Origin: CBFHTC01 sp965658815
Lineage (GTDB): Bacteria > Pseudomonadota > Alphaproteobacteria > Rickettsiales > Rickettsiaceae
Length of the DNA: 64,000 nucleotides
Direction of reading: 5' to 3'
Assembly (NCBI GenBank): GCA_965658815.1
Contig: CBFHTC010000003.1
Coordinates: forward strand, 1 to 64,000
The notes beneath the pieces were generated by a model, which saw nothing but the letters and a program-made list of their open reading frames with translations, ran no database searches and was not told the DNA's origin. Shown piece after piece: positions 18,444-28,279 of the stretch (the first letter of the stretch is position 1; the number at the start of each line of letters is the position of its first letter). The translations under genes were made by a program, and so were the position numbers.

Positions 18444-19808
18444 TTGTCTGTGTTATACTTTAAAAAATCAGATTTAACAAACCTTATCTTATTTCATGAT
18501 AAAAAAGAGATTTTAGGAGACTTAAATATTAAAGCCAATATTTTTAAATTAGTTGATTTAAAACAAAATGTTCAGTTTATAAAATTTGTAGAAAAAGACA
18601 CATTATATAGAATTATCTTATGCGATATACAAGAGTCTGCTGAAAAATTAATTTTGTTAGGCAAAGATATCATGAAATATACTGCTAATTTTTCTTGGAA
18701 GATTATTATAGATGAAAATATTCAAAATATTAATTTAATTCTGGAGAGTATATGGTATTATTCATATTCATTTTTAAAATACAAAAAAGATTGCAAAAAT
18801 ATAAATGAATTTTTTATTGATATTGAAGTGGATACAAAATTTATAAATTTAATGAAATCGGTTTCCTTATGCAGAGATCTATGCCTTGAGCCTGCAAATG
18901 TTCTATATCCTGAAAGTTATGTTGAGATTATAAAAGATAAATTTAAAGATATAGAAAATGTTAATATTAAAGTTTTAGATCAAAAAGAAATGAAAAAGCT
19001 TAATATGAATTTACTATTAGGTGTCGCCGCGGGATCATCTTTTCAGCCTTATTCCGTTATAATAGAATATAAGAATAATCTTGATACAGACGAAAACGTT
19101 GTCATTATTGGTAAAGGTGTCACTTTTGATACCGGAGGAATTAGTTTAAAGCCTGCAAAAAATATGCATCATATGAAGCAGGATATGGGAGGATCCGCTG
19201 CAGTGATTTCTGGAGCTTTAGCGGTGGCAAAAAATAAACTTAAAGTGAATTTAATTGCTATTGTTGGATTGGTTGAAAATTCTATAGGCTCAAAAGCTCA
19301 AAGGCCCGGAGATATTATACGAGGTATGAATGGCACAAGTGTTGAAGTTTTAAATACTGATGCAGAAGGAAGATTAGTTCTCGCTGATTTAATGAGTTAC
19401 TCAATTGCCAATTATAATATTAAGTTTATGATGACATATGCCACTTTGACTGGAGCTGTTCAAGTGGCTTTATCATCATATGCCGCTGGAATGTTTTGTT
19501 ATGATGAAAAATATTTACACATAATTAGTAATTCCGCATTAGAATCATTAGAGAAATTATGGAGATTGCCTGTGGGCGAATATTTTAAAAATAAATTACA
19601 TTCTATAGTTGCTGATCTACCAAATATACAAACAAAAAATTGTTTGGCTGGTTCTAGTATTGCCGCTGAGTTTCTCATGCATTTTGCTACAGGTATTAGT
19701 TATTATCATATAGATATTGCTGGAGTCAGTATGATGGATTGCGATGATGTCCAATCTTCGGGTTATGGAGTTAAGCAAATATATTCTATATGTAAAAATG
19801 CATTTTAA
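18444..19808 (+). CDS. pepA: Leucyl aminopeptidase (M17 family)
   Basis: This is a cytosolic dizinc aminopeptidase that removes N-terminal residues from peptides. The family signature NTDAEGRLVLAD is present near residue 304, and the metal-binding/catalytic lysine and aspartate region GKGVTFDTGGISLKP near 223. Further support comes from DMGGSAAVISGALA. Length is 454 aa, slightly short of the usual 480-500, with a diverged N-terminal domain. The start is uncertain: TTG at 18444 and GTG at 18450 are both in frame and no ATG is close. Confidence 0.94.
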   Translation: MSVLYFKKSDLTNLILFHDKKEILGDLNIKANIFKLVDLKQNVQFIKFVEKDTLYRIILCDIQESAEKLILLGKDIMKYTANFSWKIIIDENIQNINLILESIWYYSYSFLKYKKDCKNINEFFIDIEVDTKFINLMKSVSLCRDLCLEPANVLYPESYVEIIKDKFKDIENVNIKVLDQKEMKKLNMNLLLGVAAGSSFQPYSVIIEYKNNLDTDENVVIIGKGVTFDTGGISLKPAKNMHHMKQDMGGSAAVISGALAVAKNKLKVNLIAIVGLVENSIGSKAQRPGDIIRGMNGTSVEVLNTDAEGRLVLADLMSYSIANYNIKFMMTYATLTGAVQVALSSYAAGMFCYDEKYLHIISNSALESLEKLWRLPVGEYFKNKLHSIVADLPNIQTKNCLAGSSIAAEFLMHFATGISYYHIDIAGVSMMDCDDVQSSGYGVKQIYSICKNAF

Positions 19809-19812
19809 TATT

Positions 19813-20340
19813 TTATATTATTACGCTTTGTAACTCTTTTTCACTATCCTCTTTATTATTAACACTTTTTTCTATGCTGCTGCCATTCTTAGATGTTATA
19901 TTTTCAATAGGTATTATGTCTATTATACTTTTTTCTATTAGTTTGATATTATTTTCTTCTTGTAAAATAGAATCTATCTCTTTCAGATGTTTCCTTATTA
20001 TATTACTCATTATTTCATTTTTCTTTGTTTGTAAACATTCGATTATGTTTTGTTTATACGTTTCCTCTTTCATTGATCCTATTAAATAATTATAACAGTG
20101 ATTTAATAGCGTTCTGGCATCAGGATTTTGTATGATATTTGTTAAGTTATTTTGATTTATGATATTTTTTGAGTTATCTAGATTTAGCTCATATGATTCT
20201 ATATTATATGCCTTAAATAAGTCTTGAAAAATTTTTAAATATGCTTCTTTTCTTTCTTTCTCTTGTGAATTATTGTTGATCAACTTAGGATCATCATTTA
20301 CTTTTGCTACAATGGCTTCTAATTCATTTTTATTTAACAT
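19813..20340 (-). CDS. Uncharacterised charged, helical protein
   Basis: I do not recognise this 175-aa protein. It has no membrane segment or signal peptide, is rich in Asn, Lys, Glu and Ile, and its middle and C-terminal parts look helical and possibly coiled-coil (EIMSNIIRKHLKEIDSILQ). It converges on pepA with only 4 bp between stops. Lineage-specific soluble proteins of this kind are common in intracellular alphaproteobacteria. The spacer to recF (20341-20493) holds only the recF promoter. Confidence 0.55.
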   Translation of the reverse strand: MLNKNELEAIVAKVNDDPKLINNNSQEKERKEAYLKIFQDLFKAYNIESYELNLDNSKNIINQNNLTNIIQNPDARTLLNHCYNYLIGSMKEETYKQNIIECLQTKKNEIMSNIIRKHLKEIDSILQEENNIKLIEKSIIDIIPIENITSKNGSSIEKSVNNKEDSEKELQSVII

Positions 20341-20456
20341 GATATAATATTTATTCTTGTATAATAAATAAAAGCAACATTGGCTTTTTACAACTTTAAA
20401 TTATATATTCTAATGTTAAGTTTTTTTATATTGTTTTTTTTCAACTATAGATTAAT

Positions 20457-20485
20457 TTGCTTTTTATCATATTTCTGGATATAAT
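20457..20485 (+). promoter_or_regulatory. Predicted promoter for recF, close to the start codon
   Basis: The -35 box is TTGCTT at 20457-20462 and the -10 box is TATAAT at 20480-20485, with a 17-bp spacer. Transcription would start about 20492-20494, practically at the recF ATG (20494), which suggests a leaderless mRNA. Confidence 0.45.
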
Positions 20486-20493
20486 CTTGTATC

Positions 20494-21537
20494 ATGTTGC
20501 AATCTATATTTATTATTAACTTTCGTAATATCTCCTTTTTAAAATTAAATAATTTGCAATTTATTAATTATATTAAAGGGCCAAATGGATCGGGAAAGAC
20601 AAATATATTAAATGCTATATATACCTTATTTTCTTCTCCTAAATCTTTTAACGAAAATATTTCTATTGACTCTTATGAGATCTCTTCTAATATTCAAGTG
20701 CAAAATGATATTAATAATATTTCAATTAATGTTGTCAATAAAAAAGATATTGAAGATTTTTGGATGATTTCTTATTTTATCAAAAATGACGATTATCAGA
20801 TTCAATTTAAAGACAACAAAGTGATTCGTACTTTAAATAAAAAGAAAACGCCTAAAATATATTTTTGTCCTATTATTTTCTATAAACCGGAATATAAATT
20901 TTTAATATCTGCTCAAGGCTTAATTCGTAAAGCATTAATTGATGATTTTGCAAAAATATTTTTTTTAGAATTTAAAGACCTATATAAAAAGTTTATACAT
21001 TATCAAAAAAAAAGAAATGAGCTTTTAGAAAAACTAAATTTTAATAATATTATTCTAACTCCTATTGAGAAAAATCTTGCACATCTATTATATGAGATAA
21101 TGAGTTTTAGATATCAAACCATAGCAAAGATTAATATTATACAAAAAGATACCATTTTTTCTGTCAAAATAAAATTTATAGAAAAAATTCCTTTTGATAT
21201 TAATAAAAAAGAGGAGATTATTCAAAAGTATATTGATATATATAAAAACTCACGAAATAATATTAATATCATCTCTGATACAAAATTTGATTGCGATATT
21301 TTATTATTTAAGAATGATAATTATATTCCAATAAAACAATGCTCTATGGGAGAGAAGCAAAGTGCAATTATTAGTTTATTTATTTCGCAAGCGGAATATT
21401 TCAAAGAAAGTATTTTATTACTAGATGAGCCTTTTACTCATTTAGATTTAAATAGAACTCAAAAATTAAAAGAGTGGTTAAATAAACTTATATCAAATAA
21501 TCATAGACAAATTTTTATAACTGAGGTAAATGACTAG
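20494..21537 (+). CDS. recF: DNA replication and repair protein RecF
   Basis: RecF is an SMC-like ATPase that loads RecA at single-strand gaps. Walker A is GPNGSGKTN at about residue 29, the ABC signature is CSMGEKQSAII near 283 and Walker B is ILLLDEPFTHLD near 307, followed by the D-loop L-D-x-x-R. N-terminal LQSIFIINFRNI resembles the family's L-x-L-x-x-F-R-N start. The 347-aa length is close to the usual 360. In many bacteria recF adjoins dnaN; here the two are 11 kb apart. Confidence 0.93.
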   Translation: MLQSIFIINFRNISFLKLNNLQFINYIKGPNGSGKTNILNAIYTLFSSPKSFNENISIDSYEISSNIQVQNDINNISINVVNKKDIEDFWMISYFIKNDDYQIQFKDNKVIRTLNKKKTPKIYFCPIIFYKPEYKFLISAQGLIRKALIDDFAKIFFLEFKDLYKKFIHYQKKRNELLEKLNFNNIILTPIEKNLAHLLYEIMSFRYQTIAKINIIQKDTIFSVKIKFIEKIPFDINKKEEIIQKYIDIYKNSRNNINIISDTKFDCDILLFKNDNYIPIKQCSMGEKQSAIISLFISQAEYFKESILLLDEPFTHLDLNRTQKLKEWLNKLISNNHRQIFITEVND

Positions 21538-21585
21538 ATAAACGACTAGATATATGTTATATTGATAATAAATGTTTTTTTTGTT

Positions 21586-23046
21586 ATGCAATATTATATT
21601 ACAACACCTATATTTTATGTAAATGGAAATCCTCATTTAGGCCATTTATATAGCTCAGTTATTGGCGATGTGCTGGCTCGCTATTTTAAATTATTTAATA
21701 ATGATGTTTTCTTTTCAACTGGAACTGACGAACATGGTTTTAAAGTAGAAAGGGCTGCGCAAAGTTCCAAATTAAGTATTGATGCATTTGTGGATTTAAA
21801 AGCGCAAGGCTTTAAAAATATGATGAAAGATTTTAACATTGATTATGATGAGTTTATTCGCACTACAGAAGATAGGCATAAGAGAGCCGCTCAATATGTA
21901 TGGAGAGTTCTCGAAGATAAAGGCATGATATATAAAGGCAAATATAGTGGTTGGTATTCTGTACAAGAAGAGGCTTACTATGATGAATCAGCTATTGAGG
22001 ATGGATATGTTAAGGGAACAAAGGTCAAAGTAGAGTGGTTAGAAGAAGAGTGCTACTATTATAAGTTATCAGAGATGAAAGATAAATTAAAAAAGTTTTT
22101 TGATGAAAATGAAGAGTTTATTGTGCCAAAAATTCGTGCAAATGAAATTAAGCAATTTTTAACTCAAGATTTAAAAGACCTTTGTATTTCAAGAAGTAAT
22201 TTTTCCTGGGGTATTAAATTACCTAAAGATGAAAATCATGTGATGTATGTGTGGATTGATGCTTTAGTAAATTATATTTCTGTATTAGATTATGGCTCTG
22301 AGAAATATAAAAAATTTTGGCCTCCATATGTGCATATTATAGGTAAAGATATTAGTAGATTTCATGCGATATATTGGATTGCAATGTTAATGTCTTTGGA
22401 TATGGAGTTACCGAAACATTTATTGGTTCATGGTTGGTGGTTATCAAATGGAGAGAAGATGTCTAAATCTGTAGGAAATGTAGTGAACTTAGAGGATCTA
22501 AAAAGTAAGTACACTATCGATGAAGTTCGATATTTTTTAATGAGAGAGATTTCATTTTCAGGTGATGGTAATTTTTCTTATGATCAAATTAATTTAAGAA
22601 TTAATAGTGAATTAAATAATAAATTAGGAAATTTGATTCAAAGGATCAATGTTTTTGTTCATAAGCATTACGATGGAGAAGTTGTAGTGATTGATGAGCA
22701 TGATTCTGAAATTTTAAATTACACTCGCTTTCAAGGAATGAAAATCAAGGCCTATGTTGAAAATTTTCAGTTGTTTGAAAATCTATTATTGATTTTAAGT
22801 TTAATTGATAAATGCAATGAATACATAAACGAAAAAGAGCCCTGGAAGCTGATTCAAGAAGATAGAGACGCCGCGGCAAGAGTTATTGCGGAATTGATTA
22901 ATAGTTTAAGATATATTATTATTTTTTTAGAGCCATATATGCCAGATTTTGCAAATTTAATGATCTCAAAATGGAATTTATCGCTTGATTATCAGGTGGC
23001 GGGAAAGATTGAGAAGATTGATATTTTATTTAGTAAGAAAGCTTAA
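21586..23046 (+). CDS. metG: Methionyl-tRNA synthetase
   Basis: This class I synthetase charges tRNA-Met. The HIGH motif appears as HLGHLYS at residue 17 and KMSKS as EKMSKSVGN near 290. The anticodon-binding helical domain follows. The form without a zinc knuckle and without the C-terminal EMAP-like domain fits alphaproteobacterial MetRS (486 aa). ATG 21586 (MQYYITTPIFYVNG) is chosen over an in-frame TTG at 21562 because the catalytic domain normally starts here. GC content is a little higher than in neighbouring orphan genes. Confidence 0.97.
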   Translation: MQYYITTPIFYVNGNPHLGHLYSSVIGDVLARYFKLFNNDVFFSTGTDEHGFKVERAAQSSKLSIDAFVDLKAQGFKNMMKDFNIDYDEFIRTTEDRHKRAAQYVWRVLEDKGMIYKGKYSGWYSVQEEAYYDESAIEDGYVKGTKVKVEWLEEECYYYKLSEMKDKLKKFFDENEEFIVPKIRANEIKQFLTQDLKDLCISRSNFSWGIKLPKDENHVMYVWIDALVNYISVLDYGSEKYKKFWPPYVHIIGKDISRFHAIYWIAMLMSLDMELPKHLLVHGWWLSNGEKMSKSVGNVVNLEDLKSKYTIDEVRYFLMREISFSGDGNFSYDQINLRINSELNNKLGNLIQRINVFVHKHYDGEVVVIDEHDSEILNYTRFQGMKIKAYVENFQLFENLLLILSLIDKCNEYINEKEPWKLIQEDRDAAARVIAELINSLRYIIIFLEPYMPDFANLMISKWNLSLDYQVAGKIEKIDILFSKKA

Positions 23047-23089
23047 ATAACAAATAGCTTTGATTGCTTTTTTTGCATATAAGATCTTA

Positions 23090-24151
23090 CTAGTTAGAGA
23101 TTTTGTTCTCTATATTTATAAGCTTTTGTTTTTTCTCTTCAATCATTAATTGATCGATAATTTCATGAATTCTTCCTTCATTTATAGCTTCGTTTAATTT
23201 GTAGTAATTAAAGTTAATACGGTGATCAGTAATTCTTGATTGAGGAAAATTATATGTACGAATTTTCTCTGATCGATCTCCTGTTCCTATTTGCGATTTT
23301 CTGTTTGATGTTATTTCATCATTTTTCTTTTGTTTTTCAACATCATACAGTTTTGATTTTAATATTTTCATACAATTGATTCTATTTTGCAGTTGAGACT
23401 TTTGTTGTTGTACTACGTTAATACCGGTAGGTAGGTGAGTAATTCTTACAGCGGAATCGGTGGTGTTCACATGTTGCCCCCCAGCGCCAGACGATCTAAA
23501 AGTATCGATTCTTAAATCTTTTTCTGGAATATCAATTTTAATATCTTCTACTTGAGGAAGAACTGCAACAGTGATGGTTGATGTATGAATTCTTCCTTGA
23601 GATTCTGTTTTTGGAACTCTTTGAACTCGATGTACTCCGGATTCAAATTTTAAATATTTAAATACATTTCTACCTGAGATAGATGCTATAGCTTCTTTAT
23701 AAGACCCTATGCTGCTCTCTGATATATTATATATTTCAAATTGCCATTTTTTCAGAGCAGTATATTTTTGATACATATGAAAAATTTCAGCAGCAAATAG
23801 GCTAGATTCATCACCTCCTGCGGCTGAGCGAATCTCTAGTATGACATTTTTATCATCATCTTCGTCTTGGGGTAATAATAAGACTTTAATTTCGTCATTA
23901 ATTTTTTTTAATTCATTTTTTTTTTCAATTATTTCTTTTGTTATTTGCGCTTTATCTTCATTTAGTTCTTGTATTTCATCTGAAGACAAAAAAGCTATTT
24001 CTTCCTCAAGTGCTTCTTTTTTTATTATATTGTGATATAAGGGTTCAATACCTGCTAATTCTTTAGAAACCTTCTCTATTTCTTTGCCAGATAGGTTAAT
24101 ATCTTCAAGTGTCTTTGATAATTCTTCATATCTTGATTTAATGCTACTCAC
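23090..24151 (-). CDS. prfA: Peptide chain release factor 1
   Basis: RF1 terminates translation at UAA and UAG. The GGQ hydrolysis motif is in SSGAGGQHVNTTDSA near residue 224. The anticodon-like tripeptide reads PKT (in RVPKTESQGRIHTS near 179), an allowed version of RF1's P-x-T and not the S-P-F of RF2. The 353-aa length is normal. The start codon is GTG. The common neighbour prmC is not present. The gene is convergent with metG. Confidence 0.96.
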   Translation of the reverse strand: MSSIKSRYEELSKTLEDINLSGKEIEKVSKELAGIEPLYHNIIKKEALEEEIAFLSSDEIQELNEDKAQITKEIIEKKNELKKINDEIKVLLLPQDEDDDKNVILEIRSAAGGDESSLFAAEIFHMYQKYTALKKWQFEIYNISESSIGSYKEAIASISGRNVFKYLKFESGVHRVQRVPKTESQGRIHTSTITVAVLPQVEDIKIDIPEKDLRIDTFRSSGAGGQHVNTTDSAVRITHLPTGINVVQQQKSQLQNRINCMKILKSKLYDVEKQKKNDEITSNRKSQIGTGDRSEKIRTYNFPQSRITDHRINFNYYKLNEAINEGRIHEIIDQLMIEEKKQKLINIENKISN

Positions 24152-24274
24152 TATAATATTTCTTTTAACTTTGATATTATATGGTCATTTAAATTATTTT
24201 GCAACCATAATTTTTTGATATTTCTTAAAATAAAGTATTGATTTATATCATTTTTTGAATTAAGATTATAATTA

Positions 24275-24778
24275 ATGAACTTTGATGTTATGATAAAAAA
24301 AAGTAAAAAATTGATAGTTTTAAAACCAATGCGACATTTAGGGCAGATTGGATCAATTATAAAAGTCAGTCAAGGATATGCTAGAAATTATCTTTTACCA
24401 AACCAAATATGTGGCATAGCGACAGATGAGGTGATTAAGTCTATAAAAGATAAAAAGGCTCAATTAGTGAAGGATCAAAAAGTCAGAGTGGCAAAATATC
24501 AAAAATGGGTAGATCAAAACACAGATTTAAAATTAGTTTATATTAGAGAGGCAAATGATACTGGAAAGCTATTTGGTTCAATTACTAAAAATCAACTAAT
24601 TGCGGATTTACATCAAAAATATAATCTAGATTTGGAGTTTGCTACTATTCAAATTGATAATCATATTAAAGAAATAGGTAAATTTAACTATGAGTTATTA
24701 TTAGCAAATGAGTTGACTGCAAGTTTTTCTGTTTCTGTTGTAAGAAATGAAAATGAGCTCTTAAACAAAAACAAATAA
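24275..24778 (+). CDS. rplI: 50S ribosomal protein L9
   Basis: L9 has an N-terminal RNA-binding domain joined by a long helix to a C-terminal domain. The signature appears in GQIGSIIKVSQGYARNYLLPN (N-terminal domain, near residue 30). The middle is a lysine-rich helix and the C-terminal domain includes TGKLFGSITKNQL. The usual start (M-x-V-I-L-L) corresponds to about residue 10, so the true start may be the second ATG at 24290. Length 167 aa. rpsF and rpsR, the usual partners, are absent. Confidence 0.92.
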   Translation: MNFDVMIKKSKKLIVLKPMRHLGQIGSIIKVSQGYARNYLLPNQICGIATDEVIKSIKDKKAQLVKDQKVRVAKYQKWVDQNTDLKLVYIREANDTGKLFGSITKNQLIADLHQKYNLDLEFATIQIDNHIKEIGKFNYELLLANELTASFSVSVVRNENELLNKNK

Positions 24779-24791
24779 TCTCAATCTTATT

Positions 24792-25451
24792 ATGTTAAAT
24801 ATGAAAAATACCATGGTTAAATTGAGTCATTTTCGACTTTGTTCACTATCAAGACAGATTAGAGTTCTCATGAACTCTCTGAATATATCTTATATCTCAA
24901 AAGAAAGAGATATTTCTGTTTTGCATTCTATTGAAAGAATATCGCCGACTATTGTAATAAGTGACGATAATGTTTTAACAGGGTTTTGGTCTATATATCA
25001 ATATTTAACAGATTATTATACTCACTACTTATTACCGAGCAAAGAGGAGAAGTTAAACTTTTTATCGGACTTGGAGTTAATTAATGGTAAGTTTTATTAT
25101 GAAATCATTCATGCGATTTTAATTAAGACATTTACAAATCATAGAGTGATCAATTATGATTCTTTACGAACAGTGGAGTCTAGATTAAGAAATTACTTAG
25201 TCTTCTTTAATAATGTCTTGCAGAGAAATGATGGATTCTTTTATACAACAAAATCAATGTTAGATATTGCACTAGCTTGCCATATATCTACTTTGGATTA
25301 TTTAAACTATATTAACTTTAAAGATTATCCTTTTATCTATCGTTGGTATATGGTTATGAAGTCGGAGCCGGCTTTTAGAGAGCTTTTGCATGATTTAATT
25401 GCGCCTATTACACCTCCCGTCAGATACTCCAAAATTGATTTTGAGGCCTAA
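24792..25451 (+). CDS. Glutathione S-transferase family protein
   Basis: The protein resembles the short GST-like proteins conserved across alphaproteobacteria. An N-terminal thioredoxin-like half (LCSLSRQIRVLMNSLN, then a SPTIVISDDNVLTGFWSIYQYL segment where GSTs have the P-x-L-x-D...E-S-x-x-I motif) is followed by an all-helical half. The C-terminal APITPPVRYSKIDFEA matches the typical P-P-x-x-Y-x-x-L-D-F ending of that subgroup. It is 219 aa and may start at a second Met (residue 4 or 8). A role in redox or stress is inferred from the family only. It lies 14 bp after rplI. Confidence 0.8.
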   Translation: MLNMKNTMVKLSHFRLCSLSRQIRVLMNSLNISYISKERDISVLHSIERISPTIVISDDNVLTGFWSIYQYLTDYYTHYLLPSKEEKLNFLSDLELINGKFYYEIIHAILIKTFTNHRVINYDSLRTVESRLRNYLVFFNNVLQRNDGFFYTTKSMLDIALACHISTLDYLNYINFKDYPFIYRWYMVMKSEPAFRELLHDLIAPITPPVRYSKIDFEA

Positions 25452-25465
25452 TTTTCTTATATAAG

Positions 25466-25630
25466 AATGAGCAAAAGCTTTATTTCTACTGTAATGGTTT
25501 AAAGGTTATCTTCTAGCCAAATGAGCAAAAGCTTCATTTGTTTTACATCGAGCCAAATGAGCAAAAGCTTTATTTCTACTGTAATAGTTTAAAGGTTATC
25601 TTCTAGCCAAATGAGCAAAAGCTTCATTTG
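25466..25630. repeat. 75-bp direct repeat made from the 3' end of rpsG
   Basis: Bases 25466-25540 recur at 25556-25630 with a single mismatch (25495 G versus 25585 A region), at a 90-bp period. The second copy contains the last codons and stop of rpsG. The first therefore carries a displaced copy of the rpsG C-terminal coding sequence (NEAFAHLARR stop, minus strand). A 14-bp element, ATGAGCAAAAGCTT, occurs four times within the block. Confidence 0.92.
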
Positions 25631-26075
25631 CTCTGGCCATCTTATGAGTATCTTCTTTGATTTTAAAACTAGCGCCTCTTTCATTAAATGCATCGGAAAA
25701 TTCGCAGGCTAACTTATCGGCAAAGTTGTTCTCTGTTTTATTTGCTCGAGCTGATTTGATAATCCAAGAACAGGCGATTAGTTGGCCTTTGTCTGGGTCG
25801 ACTTTGTAAGGTATTTGATAAGTTGCTCCACCTATTGGAGTAGACTTTAATTTTTTAGAAGGAGTAATATTCTCAATCGCCTTAAGAAATACATCTAAAG
25901 GCTCTGATTTCTCTTTACTGGATGCCTTCTTTATAGCTTCATAAAAAAGTTTAGCTGATAAAGATTTTTTTCCTTTCCACATCATTTTATTTATAAATCT
26001 TGTAATAAGAATATTATTAAATTCTGTATCTGGTGTAAATTTTCTAGAGTTCGCAAAAGATCTTTTTCTAGACAT
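25596..26075 (-). CDS. rpsG: 30S ribosomal protein S7
   Basis: S7 nucleates assembly of the 30S head. The sequence has NILITRFINKMMWKGKKSLS, PLDVFLKAIENITP, and GGATYQIPYKVDPDKGQLIA in the order expected, and ends HKMARANEAFAHLARR, the standard S7 C-terminal R-x-A-x-A-N-x-A-F-A-H-x-R. Length 159 aa is normal. The usual str operon (rpsL-rpsG-fusA-tuf) is broken: rpsG stands alone, upstream of repeats derived from its own tail. Confidence 0.97.
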   Translation of the reverse strand: MSRKRSFANSRKFTPDTEFNNILITRFINKMMWKGKKSLSAKLFYEAIKKASSKEKSEPLDVFLKAIENITPSKKLKSTPIGGATYQIPYKVDPDKGQLIACSWIIKSARANKTENNFADKLACEFSDAFNERGASFKIKEDTHKMARANEAFAHLARR

Positions 26076-26281
26076 AGTTTCGTATAAATTTTTATTATTA
26101 TATCATAAAATTTCGATTAAATCTATAGAGTTTTGAAAAAAACTTTAAAATTTTATATAACTAATAAAACTTCTTTTACATAATTGATGATTCAATCTAC
26201 AAAGTTAATGATATTATATTATAACTTTCTAATATAAGATTAGTCTTTTTAATCAGAATTAAATAAAGGAAAGAAGGGTTA

Positions 26282-28153
26282 TTATTCTTTCACTTCTCCT
26301 TCAGGTTCTTTTACCTCTCCTTCGGGTTCTTCTGTAGAGGTTTTTGATTTACTACTGTTTAATTGATATAATTTTTGATATTCTTGTTGTAAATTATTTG
26401 TTGCATCTTTTATATCTTCAACATCTGTTTTTTCTTTTGATTCCTTAATTTTTTCTTCTACTTCGGCAATTAATGGGTCTGTGTTATTATTTGCTTTTAA
26501 TTCGCTAATAGTTTTTTCACATTGACCTATAACTCCATCAAGTTGATTTTTTGCATCAACTAATGCTTTTCGTTTTTGATCTTCGATTTCGTTGTCTTTT
26601 GCTTCTTCAATTATTTTTTTAATTTCTTCTTCACTTAGACCTCCTGATCCTTGAACAGTAATTTTATGTTCTTTTCCTGATTTTTTATCAATCGCTGATA
26701 CATGAGTGATACCATCTACGTCGATCTCAAATGTAACTTCAATTTGAGGTACTCCTCGTGGTGCTGGTTCAATACCATGCAAAGTAAACTGACCTAACAT
26801 TTTATTGTCCGCTGCCATTGGTCTCTCTCCTTGATAAACTTTTATTTCCACACCAGGTTGGTTATCTACAGCAGTTGAGAATACCTGACTTTTTTTCGTA
26901 GGAATAGTTGTGTTTCGTTCAATAATCTTTGTCATCACTTCTCCTACAGTTTCAATACCAAGTGATAGAGGGGTTACATCAAGCAACAAAATATCTTTTT
27001 TATCTCCACTTAAAACTGCTCCCTGAATCGCCGCTCCAATAGCTACTGCTTCATCTGGGTTGACGCTGTTCTTAGGCTTTTTGCCAAAAAATTCTGTAAC
27101 AGATTGAACTACAAGAGGTATTCTTGTGGATCCTCCAACTAAAATAATATCAGTAATATCTGATTTTGATATTTTTGAGTCTTTTAAAGCGCGCTCACAA
27201 GGAGTGATAGTTTGTTTTACAATATCTCCAATTAAAGATTCTAATTTAGCTCTTGTTATAGATATATTTAAATGCTTTGGTGCTCCACTAGAATCAACGC
27301 AAATATATGGCAAGTTTATATCTGTTTGTTGAGATGAAGATAGTTCTTTTTTTGCTTTTTCCGCAGATTCTCTAACTCTTTGCATTGCGGCAATATCTTT
27401 TGTTAAATCGACTCCTTCTTCAGATTTAAATTCTTTACAAATAAATTTAGTTAGTATATTGTCTATATCTTCTCCTCCTAAGAAGTTGTTTCCATTTGTT
27501 GCTTTAACTTCAACAATTCCTTCTTCTATTTGTATAATAGATATATCAAATGTTCCTCCTCCAAAGTCATAAACTGCAATAGTTTTTTTACTTTCGCCTT
27601 CTTTGTCAAGACCGTAGGCTAAAGCCGCGGCGGTTGGTTCATTGATGATTCTTTGAATATCTAATCCAATTAGTTTTCCAGCATCTTTTGTTGCTTGTCT
27701 TTGTGAATCATTAAAATAAGCAGGAACTGTGACCACTGCTTTTGTCGGTTTGTAATGCAAATATCTTTCCGCTGAATCTACCATTTTTTTTAATATATGT
27801 GATGCAATCTCAATTGGAGATGTGTCTTTTCCATTAAAAGATACCCAGGCGTCGTTGTTTTTTGCTTTTACAATTTTATATGCAACATGATCTTGCATTT
27901 CTTTTACTTCTTTGTCATTATATTTTTTCCCTATAATTCTTTTTGAAGCATGTATAGTGTTCTTTGGATTCATCACTGCTTGTCTTTGAGCTGTGCTTCC
28001 AACTATTGTTGAACCATCTTTAGCGTAACTTACTACAGAAGGAGTGGTTCTATTTCCTTCAAAGTTTTCGATTACTTTGACATCTTTTCCATCTAATATT
28101 GCTACACAAGAGTTAGTGGTTCCAAGGTCAATTCCAATACATTTTGATGACAT
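26282..28153 (-). CDS. dnaK: Molecular chaperone DnaK (Hsp70)
   Basis: DnaK is an ATP-dependent chaperone. The nucleotide-binding domain starts IGIDLGTTNSCVAIL, with the second signature AVYDFGGGTFDISII and the third IILVGGSTRIPLV. The substrate-binding domain and helical lid follow. The 623-aa length is normal. Bacterial DnaK ends in a short acidic tail; here it is built from two copies of PEGEVKE, encoded by a 21-bp tandem repeat at 26282-26325. dnaJ and grpE are not adjacent. A tRNA-Arg lies upstream on the other strand. Confidence 0.98.
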   Translation of the reverse strand: MSSKCIGIDLGTTNSCVAILDGKDVKVIENFEGNRTTPSVVSYAKDGSTIVGSTAQRQAVMNPKNTIHASKRIIGKKYNDKEVKEMQDHVAYKIVKAKNNDAWVSFNGKDTSPIEIASHILKKMVDSAERYLHYKPTKAVVTVPAYFNDSQRQATKDAGKLIGLDIQRIINEPTAAALAYGLDKEGESKKTIAVYDFGGGTFDISIIQIEEGIVEVKATNGNNFLGGEDIDNILTKFICKEFKSEEGVDLTKDIAAMQRVRESAEKAKKELSSSQQTDINLPYICVDSSGAPKHLNISITRAKLESLIGDIVKQTITPCERALKDSKISKSDITDIILVGGSTRIPLVVQSVTEFFGKKPKNSVNPDEAVAIGAAIQGAVLSGDKKDILLLDVTPLSLGIETVGEVMTKIIERNTTIPTKKSQVFSTAVDNQPGVEIKVYQGERPMAADNKMLGQFTLHGIEPAPRGVPQIEVTFEIDVDGITHVSAIDKKSGKEHKITVQGSGGLSEEEIKKIIEEAKDNEIEDQKRKALVDAKNQLDGVIGQCEKTISELKANNNTDPLIAEVEEKIKESKEKTDVEDIKDATNNLQQEYQKLYQLNSSKSKTSTEEPEGEVKEPEGEVKE

Positions 28154-28279
28154 GGTTTGTTTTTGTTTTTCATAAAATTATATAAGTCTTTTTTTTGTTT
28201 TTACAAGTTTAAATAAAAAAAACTTTTACTGTATACATACAGTTATATATTTTTTCTGAGATTATACTAAGTATTGCTA

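Noticed and set aside
25466..25630. Mobile element or REP sequence downstream of rpsG
   Set aside because: The block is explained by duplication of the rpsG tail; there are no inverted termini or transposase.
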